In this document: in pieces, positions 54,152 through 62,327 of the stretch
Layout of the letters: every line of letters starts with the position of its first letter
Numbering within the stretch: position 1 is the stretch's first letter
Source of the DNA: G965267425 sp965267425
GTDB taxonomy: Bacteria > Bacteroidota > Bacteroidia > Flavobacteriales_E > Vicingaceae
Direction of reading: 5' to 3'
Assembly: GCA_965267425.1 (NCBI GenBank)
Contig: OZ253959.1
Location: 2,790,001 to 2,854,000 of the forward strand
Length of the DNA stretch: 64,000 nt
Position numbers and translations under genes: made by a program
The notes under the pieces: model-generated
What the model was told of the DNA's origin: nothing
The model's database searches: none
Seen by the model: the letters and a program-made list of their open reading frames with translations, nothing else

Positions 54152-55318
54152 TTGATGGATTTGTTAACCTTACTGGAACCAGTTGATCATCTGGCGTCAA
54201 ACAGGCAAAAATTGCACAGCGATGCCTGGCATGATGGACTATCTTTTTTGTCAAGTGAAAATTCACAGGACATCGCATCTTTTGACATTGCATTGATTGC
54301 TGTTAATGAAAACAGAAATTCAGTTTCGAATGTTGAATCGTCTGATCAAACCTCCAATGAAGTCCGCAAACACTTGTTGAGCTTTTATCAAATGAACAAG
54401 GCCAAGGTGATTGACTTGGGAAATCTGAAATTGGGACATAAGCCAACAGATACGTATATCGCTTTGACAGAATTGCTTGCATTTCTTCAAAAACAAGACG
54501 TGATCCCCATTATTATAGGAGGAAGTCATGATTTGACGTTTTGCATGTTTAAGGCTTTTGGTCAGAATGAACAAATTGCCAATATGTTGGTATTGGATAG
54601 CAAATTGGATTTAGGAATTGCTGATGAACCCATTAGCGATGACAACTACTTATCTAAGATCATATTGGAACAACCCAATCATCTATTCAACTTATGTTCT
54701 TTGGGGCATCAATCTTATTATACTCCTCAGGCGAACATTGAATTAATGAACAAATTGTATTTTGATGTCGTGCGATTGGGGTTGCTGCGCAATGATATTT
54801 CGGCAGCAGAGCCATACTTGAGAAATGCCGATGCCGTGAGTTTTGATACATCTGTATTACGTTATTCTGATTTTAACAATGATTCTTCCGGGCCCAATGG
54901 ATTGTATGCTGAAGAATTTTGTCAACTGGCCAGGTATGCCGGAATGAGTGATAAAGTGCAAAGTTTTGGGATATTCGGATTTGATGGTATACAAAACGGC
55001 TCGGGTTCAGAAGAGTTAATTGCTCAAAGCATATGGTATTTTATTGAAGGGTTTATGGCAAGAAAAAAGGATTTCCCTGCTTGCAATAAATCAGATTATC
55101 TAAAATATAACGTTAGTTTAGAAGGTAGTGACGAACATCTTATTTTTTACAAAAGTGAAAAAAGTGACCGTTGGTGGATGGAAATTCCCTACCCTGAATC
55201 GTTGTCTGGAAATTACCAAAGGCACTTATTAACTCCTTGTACATATGGACATTATGAGGAGGCATTGCAGGAACAAATTCCAGAAATATGGATTAAAACC
55301 CGCAATAAATTGGTATAA
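54152..55318 (+). CDS. Arginase/formimidoylglutamase-fold protein, probably metal-deficient
   Basis: 388 residues of the ureohydrolase fold: IIIGGSHDLTF (His ligand kept), then LVLDSKLDLG where the usual DxHxD is DSKLD (His to Lys), and AVSFDTSVLRYSD where the usual SxDxD reads SFDTS (second Asp to Ser). Further PNGLYAEEFCQLARYAG as in the family. With two of the usual ligands changed, a binuclear Mn site is unlikely, so it may be a pseudoenzyme or use another chemistry. It lies directly after topA and before porP-gldKLMN, an order I recall from other Flavobacteriales. An open C-terminal domain (about 310-388) extends past the fold. Confidence 0.8.
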   Translation: MMDLLTLLEPVDHLASNRQKLHSDAWHDGLSFLSSENSQDIASFDIALIAVNENRNSVSNVESSDQTSNEVRKHLLSFYQMNKAKVIDLGNLKLGHKPTDTYIALTELLAFLQKQDVIPIIIGGSHDLTFCMFKAFGQNEQIANMLVLDSKLDLGIADEPISDDNYLSKIILEQPNHLFNLCSLGHQSYYTPQANIELMNKLYFDVVRLGLLRNDISAAEPYLRNADAVSFDTSVLRYSDFNNDSSGPNGLYAEEFCQLARYAGMSDKVQSFGIFGFDGIQNGSGSEELIAQSIWYFIEGFMARKKDFPACNKSDYLKYNVSLEGSDEHLIFYKSEKSDRWWMEIPYPESLSGNYQRHLLTPCTYGHYEEALQEQIPEIWIKTRNKLV

Positions 55319-55420
55319 ATTTTGGCTAAATTAATGAACAATCTAAGGTTGAAAAATATTTGCGTGAATACAAATTTTAATTATTTTAGCGGCAATTCTT
55401 TGGATATTTTCAAGCAGCAT

Positions 55421-56410
55421 ATGGCAGTTTGTATGAGGAGTTTTGTAACGGTAGGATTGTTGACAATTTGCATGAGTGTTTTTGCTCAAGATGGGCAATT
55501 CACACAATATATGTTTAATCGTCTTTCTTTTAACCCGGCATATGCGGGTGCGAGAGAGGCTATTTGTGGTACTTTGGTAAATCGTCAACAGTATATGGGT
55601 TTTGAAGGGAACCCTACCACAACGGTATTTAGTGCACACAGTAATTTCAATGCACCTAAGTTCTATCAGAATAATGCAGGTGTAGGATTAACAGTGATGC
55701 AAGACGAAATTGGTCTAATTAAGACATTCAGTGCAAAACTTGCCTATGCTTATCGACAAGCATTCAATTTTGCTCCTGGTTACTTCTCTTTAGGAGTTGA
55801 TGCGGGAATTGTAAATAAATCATTTGGTTCCGACTGGCAACCTGGGCAAACACCTCCTTCATTGGACAACGCTATTCCAAATGCGGGTGCTGCAGGTACT
55901 ACTTTTGACCTGGGAGTTGGTTTGTACTATTATAATGGAGAAAGACTTTATGCCGGTGTTTCGGCAATGCATTTAAATCAAAGTGCCATTACTGATGAAT
56001 TGGAAGACGACTTTGATTTAAATTACGATTTAAGAAGAACGTATTATTTGACTGCTGGATACATGTATCCATTGGACACGAGAACGCCAATGGAACTTGA
56101 GCCGTCAATTTTGGTAAAATCGGACGTAACGTCCACACAAATTGATGTGAATTTGTTGTATTTATATGACAATTCCATCTGGGCCGGGGTCACTTACCGA
56201 CATCTTGATGCAGTAGCAGGGATGATGGGATATGATTTTGGTTCATCTTTTCCGTCCCTAGAGGGATTGAGAGCCGGTATTTCATATGATTTTACCACGT
56301 CTGATTTGAAGACGCACAATGATGGTTCTCTGGAATTCATGATAAATTATTGTTACAAAATTGTACCTCCTATAAGGATTCAAAAATATAGAACCGTTAA
56401 GTGGTTATAA
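55421..56410 (+). CDS. PorP/SprF family outer-membrane protein
   Basis: About 329 residues from ATG 55421; ATG 55433 is equally possible. The signal is RSFVTVGLLTICMSVFAQ. The open frame begins 33 codons earlier, but that part does not look like protein and contains a possible -7 box (AATATTTG, 55355-55362). PorP/SprF landmarks: DGQFTQYMFNRLSFNPAYAGAR, NRQQYMGFEGNPTT, barrel strands to the end (FMINYCYKI). SprF-like proteins work with T9SS adhesin export and PorP with the Por/Gld core. It directly precedes gldK. Confidence 0.88.
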   Translation: MAVCMRSFVTVGLLTICMSVFAQDGQFTQYMFNRLSFNPAYAGAREAICGTLVNRQQYMGFEGNPTTTVFSAHSNFNAPKFYQNNAGVGLTVMQDEIGLIKTFSAKLAYAYRQAFNFAPGYFSLGVDAGIVNKSFGSDWQPGQTPPSLDNAIPNAGAAGTTFDLGVGLYYYNGERLYAGVSAMHLNQSAITDELEDDFDLNYDLRRTYYLTAGYMYPLDTRTPMELEPSILVKSDVTSTQIDVNLLYLYDNSIWAGVTYRHLDAVAGMMGYDFGSSFPSLEGLRAGISYDFTTSDLKTHNDGSLEFMINYCYKIVPPIRIQKYRTVKWL

Positions 56411-56432
56411 TATTTTTTTTGTATTCTTGTAG

Positions 56433-56463
56433 TTTGGATAAGAATAAAATAGCAGTATTATTC
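56433..56463 (+). promoter_or_regulatory. Candidate promoter of gldKLMN
   Basis: TTTG (56433-56436), 19 nt, then TATTATTC (56456-56463; 6 of 8 with TAnnTTTG counting N). About 50 nt before the gldK ATG, in the 102-nt gap after porP. Confidence 0.4.
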
Positions 56464-56512
56464 GTTTAAAATAAACCGATAATCCGAAAGGACTGATTAA
56501 AATCATTCAGCT

Positions 56513-57802
56513 ATGAAAAGAGTAGGTGTAATCGTTTTACTTGCAATTGTTGTCTCCGGATGTAGCGTAGGCAGTGGCGAGTTAATAGGCGTGCAGGGCA
56601 GGGAAGTCTGGTATCAGCCCGATCCATTTGGAATGCTTTTCATTCCAATGGGTAGCTATAATATGGGAAATAATGACCAGGATGTACCTTATTCCATGAC
56701 AGAACAGTCAAGAACTGTGTCTGTACAAGCATTTTATATGGATCAAACTGAGATTTCAAATAATGAATATCGTCAGTTTGTGGTTTGGGTTCGTGATTCT
56801 ATTGCGCACACCATATTGGGTGAGGAAGTAGATGAAGAACACTTTAACCTGGAAGATATATTTGGTGACGAACTTGATCCTCCTACCATCAACTGGAGAA
56901 CCAGAATTGATTGGTACGGCGACGAAGAGCGTGAAGCATTGGAAGTAATGTACTATCCAGAGCACGAACGTTTCTATCGTAGAAAGGAAATCGATAAGAG
57001 AAAACTGAACTACGAGTATTTCTGGATTGACATTCGTCAAGCTGCTCAACGAAAGAACCGTGAGCAAGGTATGATTGACCGTTCGGTTTTCATTAAGAAA
57101 GACATTATTAATGTTTATCCTGATACATTGGCATGGGTTCATGACTTTACGTATTCGTTTAATGAGCCAATGACCAATATGTATTTCTGGCATCCTGCCT
57201 ATGATGACTATCCATTGGTTGGTGTAAGTTGGAAGCAAGCCAGAGCATTTTGTATCTGGAGAACTCATTTGATGAACAACTACAGAGCTTCAAGAGGCGA
57301 AGCCTTTGTTCAAGACTTTAGATTACCAACTGAATCAGAGTGGGAATGGGCTGCTCGAGGTGGTCTGGATTTGAGTAAATTCCCTTGGGGAGGTCCTTAC
57401 ATTCGTAACAGTAGAGGATGTTTCCTAGGAAACTTCAAACCACTAAGAGGTAATTACGTAGATGACGGTGGATTCCACACAGTACGAATTAACAGCTACA
57501 ATCCAAACGATTACGGTTTGTTCTGTATGGCTGGTAATGTTGGCGAATGGACTAACAATGCATACGATGAGTCTACATACAACTTTTCTCACGATTTGAA
57601 CCCTGATTACCAATATGAAGCTAAGGACACTGACCCTCCTTCTTTGAAACGAAAAGTGATTCGTGGCGGATCTTGGAAAGATGTTGGTTATTACTTACAA
57701 AATAGTGTTCGTGCATACGAATATCAAGATACTGCCAAGTGCTACATAGGCTTTAGATGTGTTATGTCGTATCTTGGACGTGCTAAGGACGATAATTTAT
57801 AA
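56513..57802 (+). CDS. gldK: T9SS ring lipoprotein GldK
   Basis: 429 residues. Lipobox AIVVSGC (Cys 17), then an FGE-sulfatase fold: MLFIPMGSYNMGNNDQD, YMDQTEISNNEYRQFV, PLVGVSWKQARAFC, RLPTESEWEWAARGG, GNVGEWTNNAYDE, KVIRGGSWKDVGYY, IGFRCVM. GldK (PorK) forms the periplasmic ring of the type 9 secretion system with GldN under the outer membrane. The fold is that of formylglycine-generating enzymes, but GldK is structural. First gene of gldKLMN. Confidence 0.95.
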   Translation: MKRVGVIVLLAIVVSGCSVGSGELIGVQGREVWYQPDPFGMLFIPMGSYNMGNNDQDVPYSMTEQSRTVSVQAFYMDQTEISNNEYRQFVVWVRDSIAHTILGEEVDEEHFNLEDIFGDELDPPTINWRTRIDWYGDEEREALEVMYYPEHERFYRRKEIDKRKLNYEYFWIDIRQAAQRKNREQGMIDRSVFIKKDIINVYPDTLAWVHDFTYSFNEPMTNMYFWHPAYDDYPLVGVSWKQARAFCIWRTHLMNNYRASRGEAFVQDFRLPTESEWEWAARGGLDLSKFPWGGPYIRNSRGCFLGNFKPLRGNYVDDGGFHTVRINSYNPNDYGLFCMAGNVGEWTNNAYDESTYNFSHDLNPDYQYEAKDTDPPSLKRKVIRGGSWKDVGYYLQNSVRAYEYQDTAKCYIGFRCVMSYLGRAKDDNL

Positions 57803-57843
57803 TTAATTAAACTATCTATTAAAATCGCTAAATAAATTGCTCT

Positions 57844-58677
57844 ATGGGATTTGCAGAATTTTTATTTCAGACCAAAAAAGGTAAAAAGATAATGGGGATG
57901 CTCTACGGATGGGGTGCATCTGTAGTAATTATTGGTGCCTTGTTTAAAATCATGCACTGGCCTGGTGCTGGTATCATGCTTACTGTTGGTCTTCTTACGG
58001 AAGCTGTTATCTTCTTCTTTTCAGCTTTCGAACCACCACATATGGATGTTGACTGGTCGTTGGTCTATCCAGAACTTGCCGGTATGCACGGTGAAGTTGA
58101 TCTACTTGAAGAAGAATCTTCTGTAGAAGACGACAAAGGAACATTGACAGAACAATTGGATAACATGCTTGACGACGCAAAAATCGGACCTGACTTGATT
58201 GAAAGTTTAGGAGATGGATTGCGCAGCATGGCAACTAATGCTGAGAAAATGAGTCAGCTTACAGATGCTGCTGCTTCAACCAACGATTATGCGGATAGCA
58301 TGAAAAATGCTTCTGAAAAAGCAAATATGCTTTCTGATAGCTACGTTAAAGCATCAGAGTCAATCAGTTCATTGGTAGTTGATGATGAGTCTACTCAAGA
58401 GTACTCAAACAATCTTCAAAATATTTCGAAGAATTTGTCTGCATTGAACAGTGTTTACGAATTGCAATTGCAAAATGTAAACGACCATATGAAGTCAACT
58501 AACGACGCCTTTGAAGGTATTGGTAGTCTGATTCAAAATCTTAACAGTTCAATTGAAGGTACTCAGATGTACAGAGAAAACATTTCTCAATTGGCATCTA
58601 ACCTTAGCTCATTGAACACTGTTTATGGAAATATGCTGTCTGCAATGAATGTTGCTCCTTCAGCAAACAATTCGTAA
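57844..58677 (+). CDS. gldL: T9SS/gliding motor subunit GldL
   Basis: 277 residues. Two transmembrane helices near the N-terminus (GWGASVVIIGALFKIM and IMLTVGLLTEAVIFFFSA, about 20-62) followed by a long cytoplasmic coiled-coil part (about 90-277). With GldM it forms the proton-driven rotary motor; the conserved Glu of helix 2 (LLTEAVIF) is present. 41 nt from gldK and 45 nt from gldM. Confidence 0.95.
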   Translation: MGFAEFLFQTKKGKKIMGMLYGWGASVVIIGALFKIMHWPGAGIMLTVGLLTEAVIFFFSAFEPPHMDVDWSLVYPELAGMHGEVDLLEEESSVEDDKGTLTEQLDNMLDDAKIGPDLIESLGDGLRSMATNAEKMSQLTDAAASTNDYADSMKNASEKANMLSDSYVKASESISSLVVDDESTQEYSNNLQNISKNLSALNSVYELQLQNVNDHMKSTNDAFEGIGSLIQNLNSSIEGTQMYRENISQLASNLSSLNTVYGNMLSAMNVAPSANNS

Positions 58678-58688
58678 CCGGGGGTTAA
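58676..58688 (+). other. Small hairpin between gldL and gldM
   Basis: TAACC-GGG-GGTTA is a perfect 5-bp dyad starting in the gldL stop codon. No T-run follows, so it is not a terminator. It might be an mRNA processing or translation element. Confidence 0.25.
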
Positions 58689-58722
58689 CGTTATTATATT
58701 AAACAGCAAAATTTAAAGATCA

Positions 58723-60375
58723 ATGGCAGGAGGTAAACTTCCCCCACGGCAGAAGATGATTGGGATGATGTACTTGGTACTCACCGCACTTCTAGCAATG
58801 AACGTTTCCAAAGATATTTTGGATGCATTTATCATCGTGAACAATGGTTTGAGAAAAACCAATGTAACGTTTGAAGGTAAAAACGGCGCTCTTTATGCTG
58901 AATTTGCCAAATCATGGAACGAAAACAAAAAGAAAGTAGGTCCATGGTATGATAAAGCACAAAAAGTAAAAGAATTATCTGACGAATTGTTTCACCACAT
59001 CACAATGGTTAAAGCCAATGTGATTTATCAAACAGAAAAGCTGGAAGGCATTGAAGCTGTTATGGGTGAAAACGATCACGGTGTTGATACCGTGCTAAAT
59101 CTAAAGTACATTAAGAGTAAGGACAATTACGATATTCCTACAATGGTATTGATTGGTTCCGAACCTGCAAATCCCAAGGAAGATCAATACTCAGCTCATG
59201 AGCTGAAATTAAAACTGCAGGAATTTCGTGATGCCTTGCTTGATTATACAAATGATGACGAGAGTCTTTCAGCAAGTTTGAATGAGGTATTTAACTTTGA
59301 AGATCAAAAAGATGCTTCCGGTACAGTGAACAACTGGGAGTCTTTGAACTTCTACCACCTTCCAATTGCTGCATGTCTTACCATCCTAAGTAAAATCCAA
59401 ACGGATATTAGAAATGCAGAATCGGACATTGTTAATCACTTGTTTGCAAATGTGAGTGCCGCTGACTTTAAGTTTACTACACTTAAGGCCGCCGTTATTC
59501 CTCAGTCAAACTATGTGATTCAGGGTGATTCCTTTAAAGCCGAGGTATTTATCGCAGCTTACGACGAAACGTATGACCCGGATATGGTATACGGAAGTCA
59601 GGTTGATACATCAAACCCCGGTGCGGTTAGTATTCCAGATGAAGAACCATTTACTGTGAAAAATGGTAAAGGTTACTTAGCGTTGAGCACTGGAGCCGAA
59701 GGAGAGTTCACCAAGTATGGTGTGATCAAGTATAAAGGTCCTGGTGGAAAAATTAAGAACTATCCGTTTGAAACAACTTATACCGTGGCTAAGCCAAGTT
59801 TGGTGGTTTCTGCTGATAAAATGAATGTATTCTACAAAGGTGTTGAGAACCCTGTGAGTATTTCTGTTCCTGGTGTATCTGGAGATAAGTTGACTCCTTC
59901 GATTTCACTCGGAAGTATGAGAAAAACAGGTAATGGTAAATATGTTGTTTCTATGAAAAAAGGAACAAAAGCTACCATTAGTGTTTCTGCATTGATGCCA
60001 GATGGTTCGAAACAAAACATGGGTAAAGCTGAATTCCGTGTGAAACGAATTCCTGACCCGGTTCCTTATGTAGCGCAAAAGACTGGTTCTGCGAACGTAA
60101 AAATGGCACAGTTGAAAGCCACATCAAAAGTAAGAGCCAAAATGGAAAACTTCGACTTTGACTTGAAAACTCAAGTAACAGGTTATATCTTTTCAACTAC
60201 CATTGGTGGTGACCTGATTGAGGTAAAAGTTAGAGGCGATAAGTTTAACGCTGAAGTTAAACAGTACATTGGAAGAATAAGAAAGAAATCAAAAGTGTAT
60301 TTTGAGAAGATCCGTGTAAAAATGCCAGACGGAACTGAACGAACATTGGCACCGGTGAGTCTCAAAGTCCTTTAA
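58723..60375 (+). CDS. gldM: T9SS/gliding motor subunit GldM
   Basis: 550 residues. One N-terminal transmembrane helix (MMYLVLTALLAMNVSKDILDAF, about 16-38), then a periplasmic helical part and three or four beta domains (KVSADKMNVFYKGVENPVSI-type repeats). GldM spans the periplasm as a rotating dimer that couples GldL to the GldKN ring. The start MAGGKLPPRQKMIGMMYLV is the family start. 10 nt before gldN. Confidence 0.95.
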   Translation: MAGGKLPPRQKMIGMMYLVLTALLAMNVSKDILDAFIIVNNGLRKTNVTFEGKNGALYAEFAKSWNENKKKVGPWYDKAQKVKELSDELFHHITMVKANVIYQTEKLEGIEAVMGENDHGVDTVLNLKYIKSKDNYDIPTMVLIGSEPANPKEDQYSAHELKLKLQEFRDALLDYTNDDESLSASLNEVFNFEDQKDASGTVNNWESLNFYHLPIAACLTILSKIQTDIRNAESDIVNHLFANVSAADFKFTTLKAAVIPQSNYVIQGDSFKAEVFIAAYDETYDPDMVYGSQVDTSNPGAVSIPDEEPFTVKNGKGYLALSTGAEGEFTKYGVIKYKGPGGKIKNYPFETTYTVAKPSLVVSADKMNVFYKGVENPVSISVPGVSGDKLTPSISLGSMRKTGNGKYVVSMKKGTKATISVSALMPDGSKQNMGKAEFRVKRIPDPVPYVAQKTGSANVKMAQLKATSKVRAKMENFDFDLKTQVTGYIFSTTIGGDLIEVKVRGDKFNAEVKQYIGRIRKKSKVYFEKIRVKMPDGTERTLAPVSLKVL

Positions 60376-60385
60376 ATTGGGAGTT

Positions 60386-61228
60386 ATGAAAACGAGAGCT
60401 TTAACGATTTGTTTAATCCTATTTGGAACAGCCTTTTCAGGTTTTGGTCAAACCAAAATTCTTGACGGGGTTTACATTAAAGAAAATGTACCTACTAGAA
60501 AGGTAATCCCTTACACGTATGTGCGTGAAGCGGATGCCATGTGGGAAATTCGAATATGGCGTGTATTGGATATGAAAGAGAAGATGAATCATCCCCTCTA
60601 TTATCCAATCGAAGAAATCCAAAATCGAAAAAGTCTCTTTGATGTTATTCGTAAGGGAATTGATGAAGGTACCATCACCGCATACGGAAATCCTGTATTG
60701 GATGATGAATTTAACTTTCCTTTGACAAAGACTGAAGCCACTGAGATTTTGGTGGAAATGGAAACCATTCTGAGAGAAGATGACGATGGTGAGTTGATTG
60801 AGGATAGTGTTCCTAGCCCAATTACCTCTGGTGACATCAAAAGATTCTACCTTAAGGAAGTTTGGTTCTTTGACAGAGAAAGATCATTACTTGATGTTAG
60901 AGTATTAGGTGTTGCCCCCGTTCGTGAACGATTGGACGAAGATGGAGTAACAGTAAGAGGTTATCAGCCGTTGTTCTGGGTGTACTTCCCTGAAGCTCGA
61001 TATGTTTTCGCTAACGAAGATGTATTTAACCGTCAAAATGATTCTAAAAGATTGTCTTATGATGACATCTTCTGGAAAAGAATGTTCAGCAGCTACATTC
61101 GTGAAGAATCCAATGTATATGAAAGGAAAATTCAGGAATACAAAGTAAATGGCCTTGATCAGTTGCTTGAAGCTGAAAGAATCAAAAACAAGATTTTCTT
61201 ATTTGAACACGATCTTTGGAGATACTAA
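60386..61228 (+). CDS. gldN: T9SS ring component GldN
   Basis: 280 residues from ATG 60386 (MKTRALTICL). Signal peptide to FSGFGQ, then the GldN/PorN body: VPTRKVIPYTYVREADAMWEIRIWRVLDMKEKMNHPLYYP, IRKGIDEGTITAYG, FYLKEVWFFDRERSLLDVRVLGVAPV, PLFWVYFPEARYVFANED. It joins GldK in the outer-membrane ring. Last gene of the operon; its stop overlaps the stop of the convergent hydrolase, inside which the terminator lies. Confidence 0.95.
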   Translation: MKTRALTICLILFGTAFSGFGQTKILDGVYIKENVPTRKVIPYTYVREADAMWEIRIWRVLDMKEKMNHPLYYPIEEIQNRKSLFDVIRKGIDEGTITAYGNPVLDDEFNFPLTKTEATEILVEMETILREDDDGELIEDSVPSPITSGDIKRFYLKEVWFFDRERSLLDVRVLGVAPVRERLDEDGVTVRGYQPLFWVYFPEARYVFANEDVFNRQNDSKRLSYDDIFWKRMFSSYIREESNVYERKIQEYKVNGLDQLLEAERIKNKIFLFEHDLWRY

Positions 61229-61884
61229 AACCAGTTGTGGGATTCACCCAACTGTTTGAACGTCTCTGATTTAATATAATGACCGTCGGTAATATGAATT
61301 ATCGACGGTTTTTTTATGTCGTTTTGGAACTGCTCCATCCCATTTTTAAAATTATCCGACTGCAAGAATTTATCTGTAGGATCATAGACCACATAAAAAG
61401 AAGCGTCAATCTCACTCCATGAAAAGCCTTCCTTTCTGTTATCGGGAATAGAACCAGACCAAAAAATAACTTTATCCAATCGTTGAACGTTGTTCGACAT
61501 ACACATCCAACGTGTCATGGTTGCAACACCTTGACTAAACCCCAAAAGATTAACACTTCCTTGAAAAGAAGAAACATCATACAAACTATATACTTTGTCT
61601 AGATAGGTTATTTGATCCGCTATTTCAGCTTCACGCTCATACTTGGTCATCCATGAAGACCCAACATCTCCCTTCCCCCCTCTTAAATAATATTGTGAAA
61701 GTCCTTCTGGGGCAATGACCAAATGTTTATGTTCATCCAGCGCAGTAAAATTTTGAAGGAAATTTGAAGCCATTTCACCATAACCGTGTAATACAATCCA
61801 GATGGATTCCAATTCTGCACTGGTTCGATTTCCCAAAGAGTAAACTCTGGCGGTGCGTTCAACTTGCAAAGATTCTTTATTCAC
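61225..61884 (-). CDS. Phospholipase/carboxylesterase-like alpha/beta hydrolase
   Basis: 219 residues from GTG 61884, which overlaps the DUF983 stop by 8 nt; TTG 61899 is the alternative. Landmarks: IVLHGYGEMASNFLQ, nucleophile elbow LLGFSQGVATMTR, acid probably in YDPTDKF, and catalytic His in TDGHYIKSETF. This is the small serine-esterase family (PF02230-type); the substrate is unknown. It appears to be co-transcribed after the DUF983 gene. Its 3' end contains the terminator of the opposing gldKLMN operon. Confidence 0.83.
   Translation of the reverse strand: MNKESLQVERTARVYSLGNRTSAELESIWIVLHGYGEMASNFLQNFTALDEHKHLVIAPEGLSQYYLRGGKGDVGSSWMTKYEREAEIADQITYLDKVYSLYDVSSFQGSVNLLGFSQGVATMTRWMCMSNNVQRLDKVIFWSGSIPDNRKEGFSWSEIDASFYVVYDPTDKFLQSDNFKNGMEQFQNDIKKPSIIHITDGHYIKSETFKQLGESHNWF
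61282..61316 (+). terminator. gldKLMN terminator inside a convergent coding sequence
   Basis: A 12-bp stem (61282-61293 with 61298-61309, one G-T pair), ATGA loop and seven T in a row. It starts 54 nt after the gldN stop. On the other strand the hairpin encodes hydrolase residues PSIIHITDG and the T-run encodes Lys-Lys, so the sequence serves two roles. Confidence 0.85.
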
Positions 61885-62251
61885 CGAATTCAGGATCAAA
61901 AGAATAAAACATGTTTAGCCAGATAGACCTTGACAATCGAAAAATCAGTGGAGATAATGACACAATACTAGACGTAATAATGATGATGTACCACCAAAAT
62001 TCCAATTCTACAAAAATGGAGATGGCTACCCAAATGGCAACTGCCAGCGCAATAGTCAATCCATAACTTACATACATGGCACCAAAATAAAATCCTGGCT
62101 CTCTTTCAAAATGCAATCCACACACCGGACAATCATCTAACATGGCAAAAAGTTTGTTCAATTTGTATGGGTTCTTTTCATCATACAAATCCCCCTCGAG
62201 ACACCTTGGGCATTTTGAATGAATAACACTATTGAATTTATGGGCTTTCAT
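61877..62251 (-). CDS. DUF983 membrane protein
   Basis: 124 residues from ATG 62251. Two CxxC pairs (KCPRCLEGDL and DCPVCGLHFEREPGFYFGAMYVSYG) flank a likely zinc site, followed by two or three transmembrane segments (about 50-100). This is the DUF983 family; the role is unknown. A TACTTTTG -7 box lies 15 nt upstream of the ATG. Confidence 0.85.
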   Translation of the reverse strand: MKAHKFNSVIHSKCPRCLEGDLYDEKNPYKLNKLFAMLDDCPVCGLHFEREPGFYFGAMYVSYGLTIALAVAIWVAISIFVELEFWWYIIIITSSIVSLSPLIFRLSRSIWLNMFYSFDPEFGE

Positions 62252-62265
62252 GAAATAATTTTGTG

Positions 62266-62322
62266 CAAAAGTACATATCAATTGTCAACTGTGTTCATTC
62301 ATCTACTTTTCCTTTAAATTTG
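62266..62322. promoter_or_regulatory. Divergent -7 elements between DUF983 and the ABC-F gene
   Basis: Minus strand: TACTTTTG at 62273-62266. Plus strand: TAAATTTG at 62315-62322, only 5 nt before the ABC-F ATG, so that mRNA would be almost leaderless. Same pair of boxes as between the PorT-like gene and gldB. No TTTG at ideal -33 spacing. Confidence 0.4.
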
Positions 62323-62327
62323 CCACC

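Noticed and set aside
55322..55420. Upstream 33-codon extension of the PorP/SprF gene
   Set aside because: Starts with TTG, has no signal-like pattern and contains a likely promoter box; the signal peptide begins near 55421 or 55433.
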